The notes beneath the pieces were generated by a model. The model had not been told where the DNA came from. It worked only from the letters and a program-made list of their open reading frames with translations, and did no database searches. Positions 35,819 to 47,605 of a stretch of 64,000 nt of DNA are shown here, piece by piece (within the stretch, counting starts at the first letter, position 1; the number at the start of each line of letters is the position of its first letter). The translations under genes were made by a program, and so were the position numbers. This DNA comes from Dryococelus australis (Eukaryota; Arthropoda; Insecta; Phasmatodea; Phasmatidae). Where the stretch lies: the NCBI GenBank assembly GCA_029891345.1, contig CM056995.1, forward strand, positions 84,135,895-84,199,894, in the 5' to 3' direction.

Positions 35819-38805
35819 CTGCACAAAAACAAAAATGCCAAAAGTGCATTAAAAAAAAGAACATCACACATACAGTACAGCAGAATCGTACTATAAAGAT
35901 CATTGGCTATAATAACACATCTGCTAACACTTTATGGCTGGGCATTGAGAGGCTGTGACATTGAAAAGACTAGTTAATAGCTCTGCTACAGTCACAGTCC
36001 AGTCTATTTCAGTCGGTCGATATGCAAAACTCAGGTGCCATGCAGTACAAATAAAAAGAGTGTGAATTCCAGTTTGGAATATTTCTCAGTTTTATTTAAC
36101 TTTCCAAAACAGTTCACACCACGAATACGGCCACATTAATTCAAAAGGCGAACTTTGAACAGCAACAGCATCAACACTGCTCGCATCGCAAGAAACATCG
36201 CGAGTGCGTCGCCCGCCATGTTGCCTGCTTCCAGGCTGCTCAACAACTGCTTTTCGGACAAAGACCCTCAGAGCGCAACTCGGCGCGTGGCTATCCTCAC
36301 TCCTAACAGCTACAAAACTAAAAACAGGCCTTGGCCAGGGCTCTCTGCCTCCAGCTGGATAAATTCTACGTCACCACAAAAATTTCCACACAAAATCTGC
36401 TGATAACTGGGAAAAATTAAAAGAAATAGAAAAAAAAAACTCTTACTCTCCGAAGAGTGTGGTGAATAGTAGAGGAGAGGTTTAAGTCTTCGGCATCACT
36501 AGGACATGAAAAAGACCAAGTACCAGAAGTACTGTCAATTTCTTGAAGACTGGTCAAGAGCCTTGCGTGGCCCTCTATTTACACTCCTCGGCAGCGTACC
36601 CCTTGCTCGCCTGGCATGGGGGTTTGTCCTTGGAGAGAGGGTAAGCGCTGCAAAGTGCGTGACATAGATCCTTGGTGTGTGTGACATCAGTGGCCGCACT
36701 GCTGTATTCGAATCTAATGCATTTGGTGGCTCGGCCGGCGAATAATTATATCTGACGTGGAGCATCCGTACTATGTCTTGGGTAGATAAAACAATTCCCG
36801 ATGACTCGTCGTCGGTGGCTGCAAATTGAACTCCATTGAAAGTGCTCCAAGTTCGTTTGCACTGATGAATATTAGTTGGTTAAATATTATGTATAAAGAC
36901 GTTGTGCGTCAATTTATTAATTTTATTTTAGTGAGAAAATTGGTCTTCACACTGGCTAAAATGTATGCTAGCAAGAAATACATCCATAGTGGAGCATGTC
37001 ACAATGTTTCATTTTTGTGGTGATAATAGCCAGTGCACGGCCTTGTGGGATGTATATTTATGTTTATTCAGAGAAATTATACTTATTGCAATAAATTTTT
37101 ATTTTATTAATAAATCTTCTGATTTTTGTACAAAATGTCATATGGATTTTGCACCCCTCAAAAGATGGGTGATACTGATTAGTTAAGCCATACACGTTAA
37201 AAGTTATGCCATGCTCATTAAACGTTGAGCATCACTCTTAAAAATTTAAGGCGGGAATAAGCTGCTAGGCTACTGATTCAATTATATAAAAATTAGGCAG
37301 AATACACAAGTACTTACAGGATGGTAGTCATGGAGAGAGACAAATAAACAAAAGTCATACAAACACATTTTCCACACGGATGCGCAGTTGTGTAACGTTT
37401 CGCAGGTTAGGTCAGCTTCATCAGGCTGCAGCAGCCACTAAGGGGCCGCACACAGTTAACTTAAAATTCAATGGGATATAGCTGTTGGAGCGAGCCAACT
37501 TTTGCCATAACAAGCGCCGCATGACCCACAGACTGAATACTATAAGTAGTGAGCGCACTGCGCCACCCCGCCCCAGACATGGCAGAACGTTTGAAGCAGC
37601 AAGGAGTGTAATTATCGGGGCCGACAACGAAGAACAGGGCATCACAACATCAAGGCCTGGAGGAGCTCTGGGCCATTCTGCAGACTTTTCCGTATGGCGA
37701 CCACAATTTCACTTAGCAGTTAGACACAAGTCTATATTTTGAGACCCCATTACTCCATCATTTAGTTGAGTATTAATTACTGGCAAGGTTAGGTAACATA
37801 ATCTCAACTTGTAGTAGAAACGTTAGCAATTGTAAACCATGAGTATATCTGTTGGAGGAATTAATGTGGCATCTTGTACTGTTAATGTTAAATGCTTTGT
37901 TCTTTATTATATATTTAACATCATAATAAAAGTGTTGTGTTTAGAGAATTCTCCTCTTATTAGTTCAATAGTTAACAGCTACGCTTCCCTGAGTGATCCT
38001 CCTTCCACAGTATCTATGTATTATGAGGAGAAGTCAGTGGAGACACAGAGGAGTAGTGGGTACACATAGACGAGTGTTAGGAGGAAGGGGATCGCTAAAC
38101 TGGTGGAGCTGCCTCTCGACCCACCTCGCGCTTATGCGAGTAGGCTCAACTGCAAATATGTTCTTAAATTATGATTCATGCTAGCTAATTGTCCGCAGCA
38201 GGAAACAAGCGAAGTAGGAGACTTAAACGTGGCTGCGCTTCACAATACCAACAACACACTTATGCGTAGTCATTCAGTGATTGCTAACGTGTACATTTAT
38301 TGTTTACGTGTCCAGATATTTTCAAGTCAAATACATTAGTAATAAGCATCAGCCACAGTATAATATATTGCTCTATAATTATCCATTTGCTTGTAGACAT
38401 ATTACTGTATTAAAGTCAGCGTACTGAACGGCTGTCCCTCCCATGCAGTCAGAGCGAGTGCAGTAAGCCATAGTGTGGAAAGTTAGTGTGCAGCGTACAT
38501 AGACAATAGATTGTGCAGGAGGCCTTGCCAGCCTAGCAGCTTGACATCACATCGCCTGCCCAAGTATCCCTACAGAAGCTTCATCGCTTTCATTCTGTAA
38601 TGCATGTATACTGCTTGTTTCTGCATATGGGAACAAATGTTCCTTTGTACGCAAGGATATTTCCATTTGTTTTGTGTGTGTTTCGGAGATTTTTCTAACT
38701 CCTTTACTCTTCTAGTTATAAGTAATTTTGAACAACACAGTGCGCGTTTTCTACAACACACTGACACTAGTAACTGCACAAAATACACCACCCACAACAC
38801 ACAAC
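35819..38805. other. Intron sequence upstream of exon A, no recognised gene
   Basis: The CpG-richer patches around 36160-36360, 36540-36760 and 37400-37700 hold short ORFs on both strands, none recognisable. The 5' LTR and primer site of element C should lie toward the right end of this stretch, but I could not identify them. Confidence 0.45.
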
Positions 38806-39229
38806 ATGGAACCACCTCAACTGCAGCAACCCCTTCACATTGTTTTCTCTCAACTGGAAAAACAGCCATCCTTTTCAGGAGCGCAAGGTGAAAAAGTAGC
38901 AGACTTCCTTGAGGCATTTGAGGCCGTAGCCGGCATTAACCAATGGATCAAGGCGGAAAAATGTTGACGGTTAAAATTTTACCTTCTTCATACTGCAAAA
39001 CATACACTTGATAACATTACCAGAAATCGCCAGCAGCCAATCACTTGGCATGAGCTACAAAATACACTGATACGACACATTTATGACCACTGCAGACATG
39101 GAACGCTTTAAGCATGTACGCTTTACTAAGCGCCAAGCAGTAGGAAAGGACACACTGCGCCATATCGAAACTCTAAGTATTACAGGAACAAATACAATTC
39201 TCATATTTCCGACCAGGAGTTCTTAAATG
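38806..39229 (+). pseudogene. Element C gag, 5' part
   Basis: ATG at 38806 opens a frame with Gln-rich start (MEPPQLQQPL), then FSGAQGEKVADFLEAFEAVAG. The F-x-G...DFL..FE.VA pattern is typical of Ty3/Gypsy gag N-termini. A stop at 38965 is followed by further gag-like residues in broken frames up to the element B boundary. Gag would form the virus-like particle. I have no closer assignment. Confidence 0.5.
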
Positions 39230-40928
39230 TGACGCGTGCCCGGCTATGGACTGTATGGCATGATCATCGAGGTTTATTGCACTAGACCAAGTGCGCGGTT
39301 ATAGGTAGCTAACAGGAGGTGTTAGAAACCTGACTTACTCTGAAGATCTTAGGTCAGTTAGGAATGTGGGTTGGCTGACTGAGCGAAGCTGGTGCTACAG
39401 TCCTTGGGTTAGATTACGTTGTACTGATCTGCCTCACACCATACTCCAAGTTCCAGGCCGCTGACTCTTGACTCCGGGATCTAGGATTGTCTAGTCCATA
39501 CCTAGCTTCAGTCCTGTATACTAGACCACTCAACACAGGATGGTAGTCGGGACTGGTTTGGATGAGCGGTGGGAAATATATATATATATTGTATCACGTG
39601 AACAGTCGAGACTGCCCGTAATCTCAGTGAGGCAGCACAATCCCATACCGCTTGTCTCTCTTGTGTAGGAGGAGCTAAGGTATTTCACAGCTTGGCAGCT
39701 AGATGAGCAATCTTTTGTTCTCTATATCTTCGGCCGTGCCTTATCTTATAAGTCAGAGAGTTTGGCTCGCCGCAGAACAAGATACGTCGTGCACTCCGGA
39801 CGAGAAACAATTACCCCATAATAGTGTAGGTCCAGTAGCTGATTCATGCCAAAAGATCGGTAAGAGTCTCCACTGATCCCCCATGTCAGCGGGCAGATCA
39901 GAGACGTTGAGCCGTGTGGGCCACCAATGATACTACTGGATGTGATATCCGGCCAAGGCTAGGCCACAATACCCAGGCCAATACCGCCCCCACCACCTGG
40001 GTGTTCTGGTAGGTGATATAACCTAGGCTTGCTGTCTCTCCTTGGTGGAAGGTATTCATAGTGGTTGTTGCTCCTCTGTTCCTTCCCTCCAGCACCTGGG
40101 TGCTTGGCGTAGTAGGAAGCAACAGGGATTGTCTAATGGGTGTGTTACCAGACTGTTTCTGTTGGTAGTCACAGAGCGACTTATTCCTAGCGGGCGAGGT
40201 AGACATTACTCTAGAAATAAAAGTGTTAGGCTAGAGAACAAAGCCGTATTTATTGAGGACTCAATAAACACAGTGACTCGTGCTATCACCTACCACGCAG
40301 ACGGAGTACTGAAGGAAAACTATGTTAGCCAGGTATAGGCAACCTGGTCCTAGGCTAGAGGGAACGTGAACTAGAAAAGATGTCTAACTGTAGGAGTCTG
40401 GAAGAGACAAAAAGAAGTAAAGTTAGTAGCAGGGTATATTCGTGTTCGATGGGTGTCGAAGACCGTTATTGTCGCAGAGTAGCCGCAATAGCTACTGAAG
40501 GCTCGAGGTTTTGCTAGAGGCACCAGCACTAAGAGTGCTCAGGGTTAAATCTAGAGAAGAATGTCTAGGCTGCAGCGGTGGGGTGCAAAGAAGGCATACA
40601 ACGTCATTCTGCCGTGAGGCTGGCATGGGATGTGAGAACCCTCTCGTCAACATTCTTGACTTCGTGGATCTTCGGCGGCGCTCGGCCACGCCCGAAGTGG
40701 CTGACAGCTTGTTGGCACTCAGCGTGGGGGTAGGGGGCAGGCAGCGTGCTCGCTGGTTGCGTAACCTTGTAGCCACGTGTTTGGCTGTCCGGTAGATTTA
40801 GGCGGCATGCAACAACTGTGTATTGGTTTGCGGTAACAACTCTTACGTAGGTTGAAGTAAGGGTATACTTCACGTGAAGAGCGATGAGTGGTAATCGGAG
40901 TTAATAGTAGTATTAGCGGCACGCGTCA
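39230..40928 (-). repeat. Element B 3' LTR
   Basis: The ends TGACGCGTGCC (39230) and GGCACGCGTCA (to 40928) are an 11-base perfect inverted pair, so each end reads TGACGCGTGCC. It matches the 55599-57337 copy along its length. AATAAA occurs on the minus strand near 40247-40270 (TTTATTGAGGACTCAATAAACA on plus). A (TA)n tract lies near 39579. The LTR would supply promoter and polyadenylation signals. Confidence 0.88.
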
Positions 40929-40943
40929 ATTCACCCCCCTCCA
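40929..40943 (-). promoter_or_regulatory. Element B polypurine tract
   Basis: The minus strand reads TGGAGGGGGGTGAAT immediately before the LTR start TGACGC. Element A has the same surrounding sequence (ATCGCAAT...CGAAT before TGACGC), with the purine core replaced by a G15 run. This is the expected primer for plus-strand synthesis. Confidence 0.8.
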
Positions 40944-41914
40944 TTGCGATGAATACTCATTGTGAAAAAGTGGTGGAGTAAGACGTAGACCTACTCTCTA
41001 GATGGTCTAGAAGGTCTACGTAGGAGCAGCAAAGAAAATCGGGAAGATAAGAAAAAAAAAAATTTCATCATCAGGTAAGCAGGACCCTTGGGTGCTTGAC
41101 TGCTGTAGCGGCACTCGCTCTGTCCTCTCGAGCTGGCCGGTGAAGTCGAGACACGTGGGATGTGGGATGTGGAGACCGTAGCTCTGTCTCTCTCGTAACA
41201 GGCGAGCTTCCTCTCTTTGCCCCTCACCCAGGTGTGCAGCGCTTGCTGATGCTGCGAATGTGTTTTTTCCACCATTTGCAGAGATTAGTGTGTCACGAGT
41301 GCTGCGATTTATCGGGTGTTCCACTGGCCAAGTTTATTTTTTGCATGCAGCAGACAAACATACTGTATAGTGCTGCGGATATTTACAAGAGAATATACAA
41401 CATTATCCTGAAATAAGAAGCACTTGAAAATGATGGCATGCGAAAAACTAAGGGGAAAAAATACGTACGTTTAAGCCTTACTTGTGGAAGGTGGGGAGAT
41501 GCCACTAACTATCCTGGAGCTTGCTGTACAGATTAAAAAGAAAAGGAAAATCTTTCAGGGAAACTTGGGTCGCACAGCAAGTTAAACAGTTACGTGTGAC
41601 AGGGTTATAGTTCAGCAACTGCAGGAACTTAAACACCTGGGTTACCCGGCTAAACGAACAATGCCAGTACACTTTAAAAACATGAATGAAACGAGTGCAA
41701 TTGGTGCATGTTAGTCACTTTAAATTTACATACATAACACTGCGATATTAGGAAGCTAAAAATATCTTGCACCTGGTTTCACGGTAGTGAGTTAATGCGA
41801 GCTCTGAGGCTCAGAGTTTTAGGTCTGATACAGAGTTGGTGCACAACATAATGAAAACAAAACAAATTCAATAGAAAAATATGAGCAAGTAAAAGCATAA
41901 CATAAAAATGCATT

Positions 41915-41941
41915 CCTACAAAACTGCATTCTTCTTGTAGG
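41915..41941 (-). ncRNA. Hairpin, copy 1, in element B 3' UTR
   Basis: CCTACAA (41915-41921) pairs with TTGTAGG (41935-41941) around a 13-base loop. The same motif recurs at 42149-42175 and, with a base-pair change, in element A at 50874. It is annotated as a putative RNA structure; function is inferred only from conservation. Confidence 0.5.
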
Positions 41942-42148
41942 TGATCTTCACATGTACATTGTAAAAACTCATACTGTAGTTATATTTAAGAGTGTACCTA
42001 GACATCAAATCCTTATTACCAAAATCTAATTGCTACTTTAACTTTCAGTTGTCCATTTAAATCCTAACTTGTTCACTGTGTATTTTTGTAAAATGTACAA
42101 GGTAAGTACGCAAGAAATATAAAAGTCAAGTAGAGCGGAAAATGCATT

Positions 42149-42175
42149 CCTACAAAACTGCATTCTTCTTGTAGG
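42149..42175 (-). ncRNA. Hairpin, copy 2, in element B 3' UTR
   Basis: Arms CCTACAA and TTGTAGG with the same loop as copy 1, 234 bases away. It is part of the 230-base direct duplication. Confidence 0.5.
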
Positions 42176-42651
42176 CAAACTTCACAAGTACACTGTAAAA
42201 ATGCATGGTAATATTTAAAGGTGTACCTACACATCAAATCATTAATACAAAAACCTAAAATTACTAATTCCTTTGAAGGAGTCCGATGCATGCCGCTTAC
42301 ACCAATTAACTACAAACGATTACGACTCATCTCACTGCAACCCTAGTGTACTACTTCTACATGTGAGATTCGAATGTAGTGCCATTTCGTACACGAAAGT
42401 AATGGTCTGCCACAATCCCGGAGGGCGGCCGGACATGTGGATACGAGGGGTTGCGAAAGACAGCGGCGCGTCACCCTCTGTCCCCAACACTGAGAGCCTA
42501 CCAGCCATCCGCCGTCTCGGGCCATGCACAAGTGCCACCGAGGATATGTGAAGGCCGAGAGATGACCAGAGGGTGCAACCCCCCCTTCGGCCACGCACCT
42601 GAGGGACCTAACACACCCTCCCCCACAGCAGAAACGACACGCGCTACCTCG

Positions 42652-42659
42652 CTATATAT
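42652..42659 (+). promoter_or_regulatory. TATA-like box, element A 5' LTR
   Basis: CTATATATGGCAGTG corresponds to CTATATAAGGCAGTG in the 3' LTR (52496). It lies about 370 bases into the LTR, a plausible U3 promoter. The second half has drifted from TATATAAG to TATATATG. Confidence 0.6.
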
Positions 42660-43105
42660 GGCAGTGAACGGTGGCCCTCACCAGTTGTTCCTGCAGCCTT
42701 CTCCGAGCACCTGGGTGCTGGAGTCTAGACTACTACAAAGACCTTCAACAGCCATTCCAGAGGCTGTCGCCAACGACCTAACAGTCTTCAGCAGCCACAA
42801 GAGGCTGCCACCATTGACGTCGCCATAAGAGCTCTGGAGCACTGCTATCGGACGCTCCAGCGATGCCAAGAGCTACCAGAAGATTTCTGTAGCACCATAT
42901 ACATATCACACATAATTCTTCGTTGTTTCCTACAGACACCCCCTATTTAGAGTTAGGTTTGTATCTAAGTAATCTTTGACAGTTTTCACTTAACTTCCCC
43001 ACATAGCTTAGGACCAGGTCACCTACACCTGGTTACCATAGGATTACTTCGAACCACCGGTCTGCCTGGCAGGAGAGCACATGTCACAGTGTTTATTATG
43101 TTTTT

Positions 43106-43111
43106 AATAAA
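43106..43111 (+). terminator. Polyadenylation signal, element A 5' LTR
   Basis: AATAAA within TTTTTAATAAACA, conserved at 52949 in the 3' LTR and in the B-family LTRs. Confidence 0.6.
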
Positions 43112-44323
43112 CACAGTTTTGTTTCTTTTACCCTCGAGTCTCATTCATAGAGTAATACATCATCAATTACTGGGAGAACCTCGAGCTGAGTACTGCAGAC
43201 CGGAAAGGGGAGATTATTCTTATTCCAAAATTAGCTACAACTGGAGACTCCCCTCAGGCGGCTCCAAGTTGAAAACATACCCATTAGACGGCCACCTATT
43301 TTATTCCTACCACGGATACAGGTACTGGAGGAATATAATATACGAGCCACGACCACTAGTAACACTTCTCAATCGGGGAGAGACAATAAATCTGAGTTGT
43401 ATCCTTAATAGAGCACCGGAGTGCTGGCGGGGTATTTGCTTAGATGCTACGGCATGGCCTTGGTTGGGATCGCACACCCAGTGATAGTCTTGGCAACCCA
43501 CACTGCTCCAATGCTTCTGATCAGCCTGCAACAGTGGGGGATCTTCTGAAGCACCGGAGCTAGCATTGGCAAAGACTGTTGCCATGCAACACTAATTTAG
43601 GGCTATCCACGTCCGTGGTGCTCCTTTCGAGGTTCTCAGTAATTACACCCACTCTGTGCCAATCAAGGTTAGGCACGGCACCAGGAGAGAGGTGCAAAGA
43701 GTTGTGCGCTTTGTTGCCAGACAACTGGCTGGTATAACCTTACTTACAGCTAGTCGACGAGCTCAACGAGATTGTGCCGCCTTACTTCGGTCACTGGCAC
43801 CACTTACAATGCCTCACATTAACCCAGCTACTTTCCCGTCAGCACCGCTACATATACACCTGACCTGCCATCTAGTGGTAAAAGATTTACTGAATAAGAC
43901 CGAGAACCGGCTAGGTGTCTCCAATAGTAACTTCTGGAGCACGGCGTCTGAGGACTGGAACGGCAAGTTCTGTGTTGTGTCATGTCGTGTCCTCACTACC
44001 GCCCGAGCCGAAGACGAGAGACGTAATCAGCTAAATCCCACAACCCTTTACCTGCAAACTGACAAGGTACCAACCCCTAGCACCTCCCGCCTGTCGTCAA
44101 CTATGACTAGCTTCGAAACGAGTCGCAAGCCAGACCAATCCAAGGGACTATTAAACCGTAAAGTCGAGAATGTAGTACCAACCTGTAAGACCACATGCCC
44201 AACTGCTATATCCAGCCGTAAGTAAGCATAACCCAACCCACACGCACAACCAACGAAAGTGCAACCAAAGCCACACATCCGTGATACAGCCTTAGCTAAT
44301 CAGACACGCATCAAGTGATTTTC

Positions 44324-44341
44324 TGGCGCCAAACGTGAAGT
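44324..44341 (+). promoter_or_regulatory. Element A primer-binding site (Lys-tRNA-like)
   Basis: TGGCGCCAAACGTGAAGT lies 10 bases after the LTR end. It matches the widely used Lys-tRNA site (TGGCGCCCAACGTGGGG, from recall) except at a few positions. Element B has TGGTGCCCAATGTGT at the same distance from its LTR. Together the two copies point to a Lys-type tRNA primer. Confidence 0.8.
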
Positions 44342-44487
44342 GTCAGCTAATTGACTGTGCGCAGTAAAAGGCCGAACAAGGTCGCCTGACCCCGAGAGTC
44401 TACCAAAATAACCCACCGGATTTTGGGGAGTCCATTAATAACCCAGTGGTGCCCAAGAAACAATAGCCATGTCGAATCCAGAGATAA

Positions 44488-44931
44488 ATGCAGCGTCAGA
44501 CATTTCTAATGACTCTGGTATGGACACTTAAAACCCAAAGTGTAGTCACATCGAATGTCAAGGTAGGAGCATACAGAATTGACTGCACATATTGTCTGAA
44601 GTCATTCCATCACCTCTACCTAGGTTGGCCAGATGAGGCACAAGACTCTGTCGGTCTCGAATACCATTGCGAAGACTGTCGGCAGCAACACACAAACTTT
44701 TGTAGCAACGTTACTTGTCCTGGCCTGGGCATTAACCGGGTTAGATGCAAAACGTGTAGCAAACTCTTCCATAACTTGTGTATAGGATGGCCCGACGAGC
44801 GCATCACTATGCCAGGTATGGCGTACCAATGTGAGAAATGTAGGAAGAAACATGTCCCCTACTCCCGACGATTAAGGCCGTCCCGGATCTATACTCAGTC
44901 TGGGACAAAACCAGGTCACCAGACGGGATGA
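44488..44931 (+). pseudogene. Element A N-terminal protein with two PHD-like zinc fingers
   Basis: A 147-codon frame carries two related Cys/His units. The second (residues 72-118) is complete: C72-x4-C77-x9-C87-x2-C90-x4-H95-x2-C98-x16-C115-x2-C118, the Cys4-His-Cys3 spacing of a PHD finger. The first (residues 33-64) has the CTYC, FHH and CEDC pieces; its HxxC cysteine is Tyr44. Its first C-x4-C pair lies in another frame at 44541-44558, implying a frameshift. Both units share the phrase GWPDE. PHD fingers in other proteins read histone H3 tails; here that is only inference. It sits upstream of gag, so it was probably the N-terminus of a Gag polyprotein. Confidence 0.75.
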
Positions 44932-45700
44932 CGACTTCCAGATAACGGACTTCGCCAGTAGCGGTTACCAACAAGTGCGAAAAGGAGTTCCGGGACACCC
45001 ATTTACCTCCGAGACAATGGGTAGACAGGGCCCAACTACACCTGGCGGAAAAATACAAGGACTTTCTTATGGACTGGACGCGGTTCTGCAATTGCATTGC
45101 AACAGAATTCACCGGCGAGGATGTGTTAGTGTGGTTAACAAGTCAGTTCTACAGTCAGACACAGATACCCGAAGATGAGGTGGAAATTTTCATATGTTGC
45201 AAAGAACAAATGTTCTGGAGTGTATTCCCGGAAGTTTTGGAAGCTACGGCAGTTCGTTCAATAGGAAGGATGCTGTTACCCAGCCTGAGGAACGTCGTCC
45301 TCACAGCCACACAACTATCGACAAACTAGTTGAAAGGGCATGAAAAGCCAAGCAAAACTTTGTGGCGCAGGCTAGTATAGAGAAGCCACTTACCTGTGAA
45401 AACCCTGGAACTACGAGCCTCGCTGGTCGAATCACATAAGAATGTGCCTGCACCTCAGACACACACAGCCTTCGTGCCGAAGTGTTGGTTCTGTCCTGGT
45501 AGTCACTGGAATAAGAAATGCCTCCGCAAGCCAGCCGGGTCAGGCGCACCACCGTCCAAATCCGATCAGACTTCTAACCCCTCAGCTGCTAGGCCTATAG
45601 TAAGACCGATCCCTGCTAGCAAGTCGGGAAACGCTGTCGCCGGGGTGCAAAGTGGGCCGCCACCACCGGACCACAAGGGCCCAGAATCCAGGGCTTGAAT
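44932..45700 (+). pseudogene. Element A gag (capsid and nucleocapsid parts)
   Basis: Broken frames at 44975-45330 and 45396-45698. The 45069-45329 frame has a gag-capsid-like pattern (LTSQFYSQTQIPEDEVEIF and EQMFWSVFPEVLEATAV), resembling the E-x-x-x-x-F...R...LFP segment of Gypsy gag proteins. The 45396 frame has a zinc knuckle C30-x2-C33-x3-H37-x4-C42 (45483-45521), one residue shorter than the usual spacing, followed by a Pro/Ser-rich tail. A poly-C run of 13 bases (45725-45737) follows. The role is particle assembly and RNA binding. It is inactive through stops and frameshifts. Confidence 0.7.
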
Positions 45701-45737
45701 GAGGATCCGAAACTGCCCATAGTTCCCCCCCCCCCCC

Positions 45738-46255
45738 ACATAGAAGTAGAAATAAATGGAGACAGAGTCTTGATGCTGCCTAATTCCATTGCCTCAGTAA
45801 ACATCATCAGAAGCGATGTACTCATACCAAAACAATTAGCCAGCATGTGCCCACAAACCAAACCTGTCTAAATGGCCCAACCTAACACAGCTCTACAGGT
45901 AGATGGTCGCACCACGGTACAGGTGAATATACATCGGCTCACAGCTCCCTTCAAATTTATAGTATCATCCACTGTATCAGAAGACGTTATACTCGGCTGC
46001 CCATGGCTTAGGCAGCATCAGTGCTTTGTTAACCATGAACGTCGGGCCTACATGTGCGAGCACAAAAGGATAACTGTGAATTGGGACCACAGCCCAGAGG
46101 ACATTATACCCGCACCCATCGATCCTACGAGGGTGAATCATGAACTCGCCGAATCAGAGTTCAGCCAATTACAGCAGGTACTAAACGAACACGCCAATGC
46201 GTTCGGACAGGGGGGGTTGCTGCATCAGACTCAATCCATCCAACACGAGATGTAG
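45738..46255 (+). pseudogene. Element A aspartic protease
   Basis: The frame gives IEVEINGDRVLML, then PNSIAS at about 45779-45796 where the family has its catalytic Asp motif, then VNIIRSDVL. After a stop at 45868 the same frame continues (45872-46255) with VQVNI...PFKFIVS and DVILGCPWL, the second conserved protease block. The catalytic Asp is Asn here and the following Gly is Ile, so the enzyme would be dead. The protease normally cleaves Gag-Pol. The C-terminal part (DPTRVNHELAESEF) leads toward the reverse transcriptase. Confidence 0.72.
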
Positions 46256-46281
46256 ACCACGACTAACACACCTGTTTATAA

Positions 46282-46944
46282 TTGATCGTATCGGGTATGT
46301 GCCCACAGACGAGACCTGATAATGTACTGAAGGACCAGGGGATTGTAGAACCCTTGAATTCACCCTACAATTCCCACGTGGTCCTAGTACCCAAGAAGGA
46401 TGGAAAGCTGCACATCAGCGTTAACTACAAGGGCCTAAACGAAATAACGCACCCTATTGCTCCCCAAGCTATCGACCTTACCCATACCCTGCGGGACATT
46501 AGCAAAGCCACGATCTTCAGCATCTTGGATATGGAATTCGGATACTGGAAAATTGCGGTATACCCCGATAGCCGCAAATATATGGCATTCACTACACCAG
46601 AGGGCGAAACCCTACAATTCCGAGAGATGCTGTTCGGGCTAAAGAATGCCCCAGCCACCTTCCAATGCCTAATGTCCGCAGAGGTATTGACGGGGTATAT
46701 CGGAGAGTTTTGCTTTACATGCCTCAACAACGTAATTGTATACTTAAACAGCTGGCAGGAGCACCTCGACCATCTACAGAGGGGACTGGAACGCTTGGAA
46801 CAAGGGATGACTTGCAAGCTCTCTAAGAGTTACTTCGGCAAGTCCTCTATCGATTACCTGCGACATGTTGTGTCACTCGAGGGAAACTTCCCACAGCAAA
46901 ATTCCATACGAGCCAGTGAAGACGCCGACGAACCGGCGAATTAA
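46282..46944 (+). pseudogene. Element A reverse transcriptase, active site lost
   Basis: A 220-codon frame with family blocks in order: VPKKDGK (36-42), SILDMEFGYWKI (80-91, motif A with Asp83), FREMLFGLKNAPATFQ (113-128, motif B), and CLNNVIVY (147-154) where the Y-x-D-D box belongs. Both catalytic aspartates of that box are Asn and the Tyr is Cys. Upstream, PLNSPYNSHVVLV is also typical. The enzyme would copy RNA to DNA in the particle, but this copy cannot. The match to Ty3/Gypsy reverse transcriptase is clear by eye. Confidence 0.92.
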
Positions 46945-47605
46945 CAACAGTTACGAACGGTATCTGGGTCTGTGCAACTGGCTATGCCACTTCGCGCCGA
47001 ACATTGCGAAACTCATGGCACCATTACATCCACTACTAGAAAAGGACACACGTTGGCAATGGGGACCGGAGCAACAACAAGCCGACCACGACCTGAAGAC
47101 ACGCTTTGGCAACATACAGTAGTTACACCGATCCCAAGATCAACCATTGATCTTACAAACCGACGTGTGCCAGAACAGATTGGGAACCATCCTCTACCAG
47201 CTGGGCAGCGATAACCAACCCCGAGTGACAGCGTATGCCTCCACCCACCTCAACAAAACGGAGCAACGCTATCACATAAACGAACAGGAATGTCTAGCCA
47301 TAATATGGGCAAAGCGAAAGTACCGATATCACCTAGGCCAGCACTTCATCTTGCGAACAGACTCAAAGGCCCTCCAATGGCTACATGAGTCATGGAACAG
47401 CAATGCCCAGCTCGGTCAGTGGGATATGTTTCTCACAGATTTTGACTTTGAGGTACACCACTGCCCAGGCAAAACGAACTATCTGCCCGACGCCCTGTCC
47501 CGCTTTCCTACACTGGAGGACAAAGCAGAGGAAGAGGAAGGGGAAGAGATGCCCCCTCAAGTAAGACAAAACCCAGATGAGCCGATACGGTTCCTCCAAT
47601 TATAA
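46945..47605 (+). pseudogene. Element A RNase H domain
   Basis: The connection region is in broken frames (YLGLCNWLCHFAPNIAKL near 46960-47020). Then the frame 47147-47605 has LQTDVCQNRLGTILYQ (Asp6), INEQECLAIIWA (Glu48), TDSKALQWL (Asp72) and PGKTNYLPDALSRF (Asp115). All four acidic positions usually needed are present, in contrast to the other catalytic domains. It ends in an acidic tail (DKAEEEEGEEM). It degrades RNA in RNA-DNA hybrids during reverse transcription. Confidence 0.9.

Larger units (their letters stand above)
40944..42279 (-). other. Element B 3' untranslated region (distal part)
   Basis: On the minus strand this aligns with element A 50800-52090: shared CAGCAAGCTCCAGGATAGTTA, TTTTCCTTTTC and GTCAAG...GGGTCCTGC. 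It contains a direct duplication of about 230 bases (41905-42010 and 42139-42245), each copy with the hairpin listed separately. No ORF is supported. It breaks at 42283 where element A begins. Confidence 0.75.
42284..44313 (+). repeat. Element A 5' LTR
   Basis: It starts CGATGCATGCCGC (first T mutated; the 3' copy has TGACGCATGCCGC) and ends GACACGCATCA. It carries a TATA-like box at 42652-42659 and AATAAA at 43106-43111. A related, truncated copy in the same orientation begins at 62403. ORFs inside (42451-42828, 43089-43484, 43656-44225) also appear in the 3' LTR in damaged form. They may be chance frames, as the LTR is about 2 kb and GC-rich. Confidence 0.93.

Noticed and set aside
43656..44225. 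189-codon ORF in the element A 5' LTR
   Set aside because: The counterpart in the 3' LTR is broken differently and no domain is visible; probably a chance frame in GC-rich sequence.
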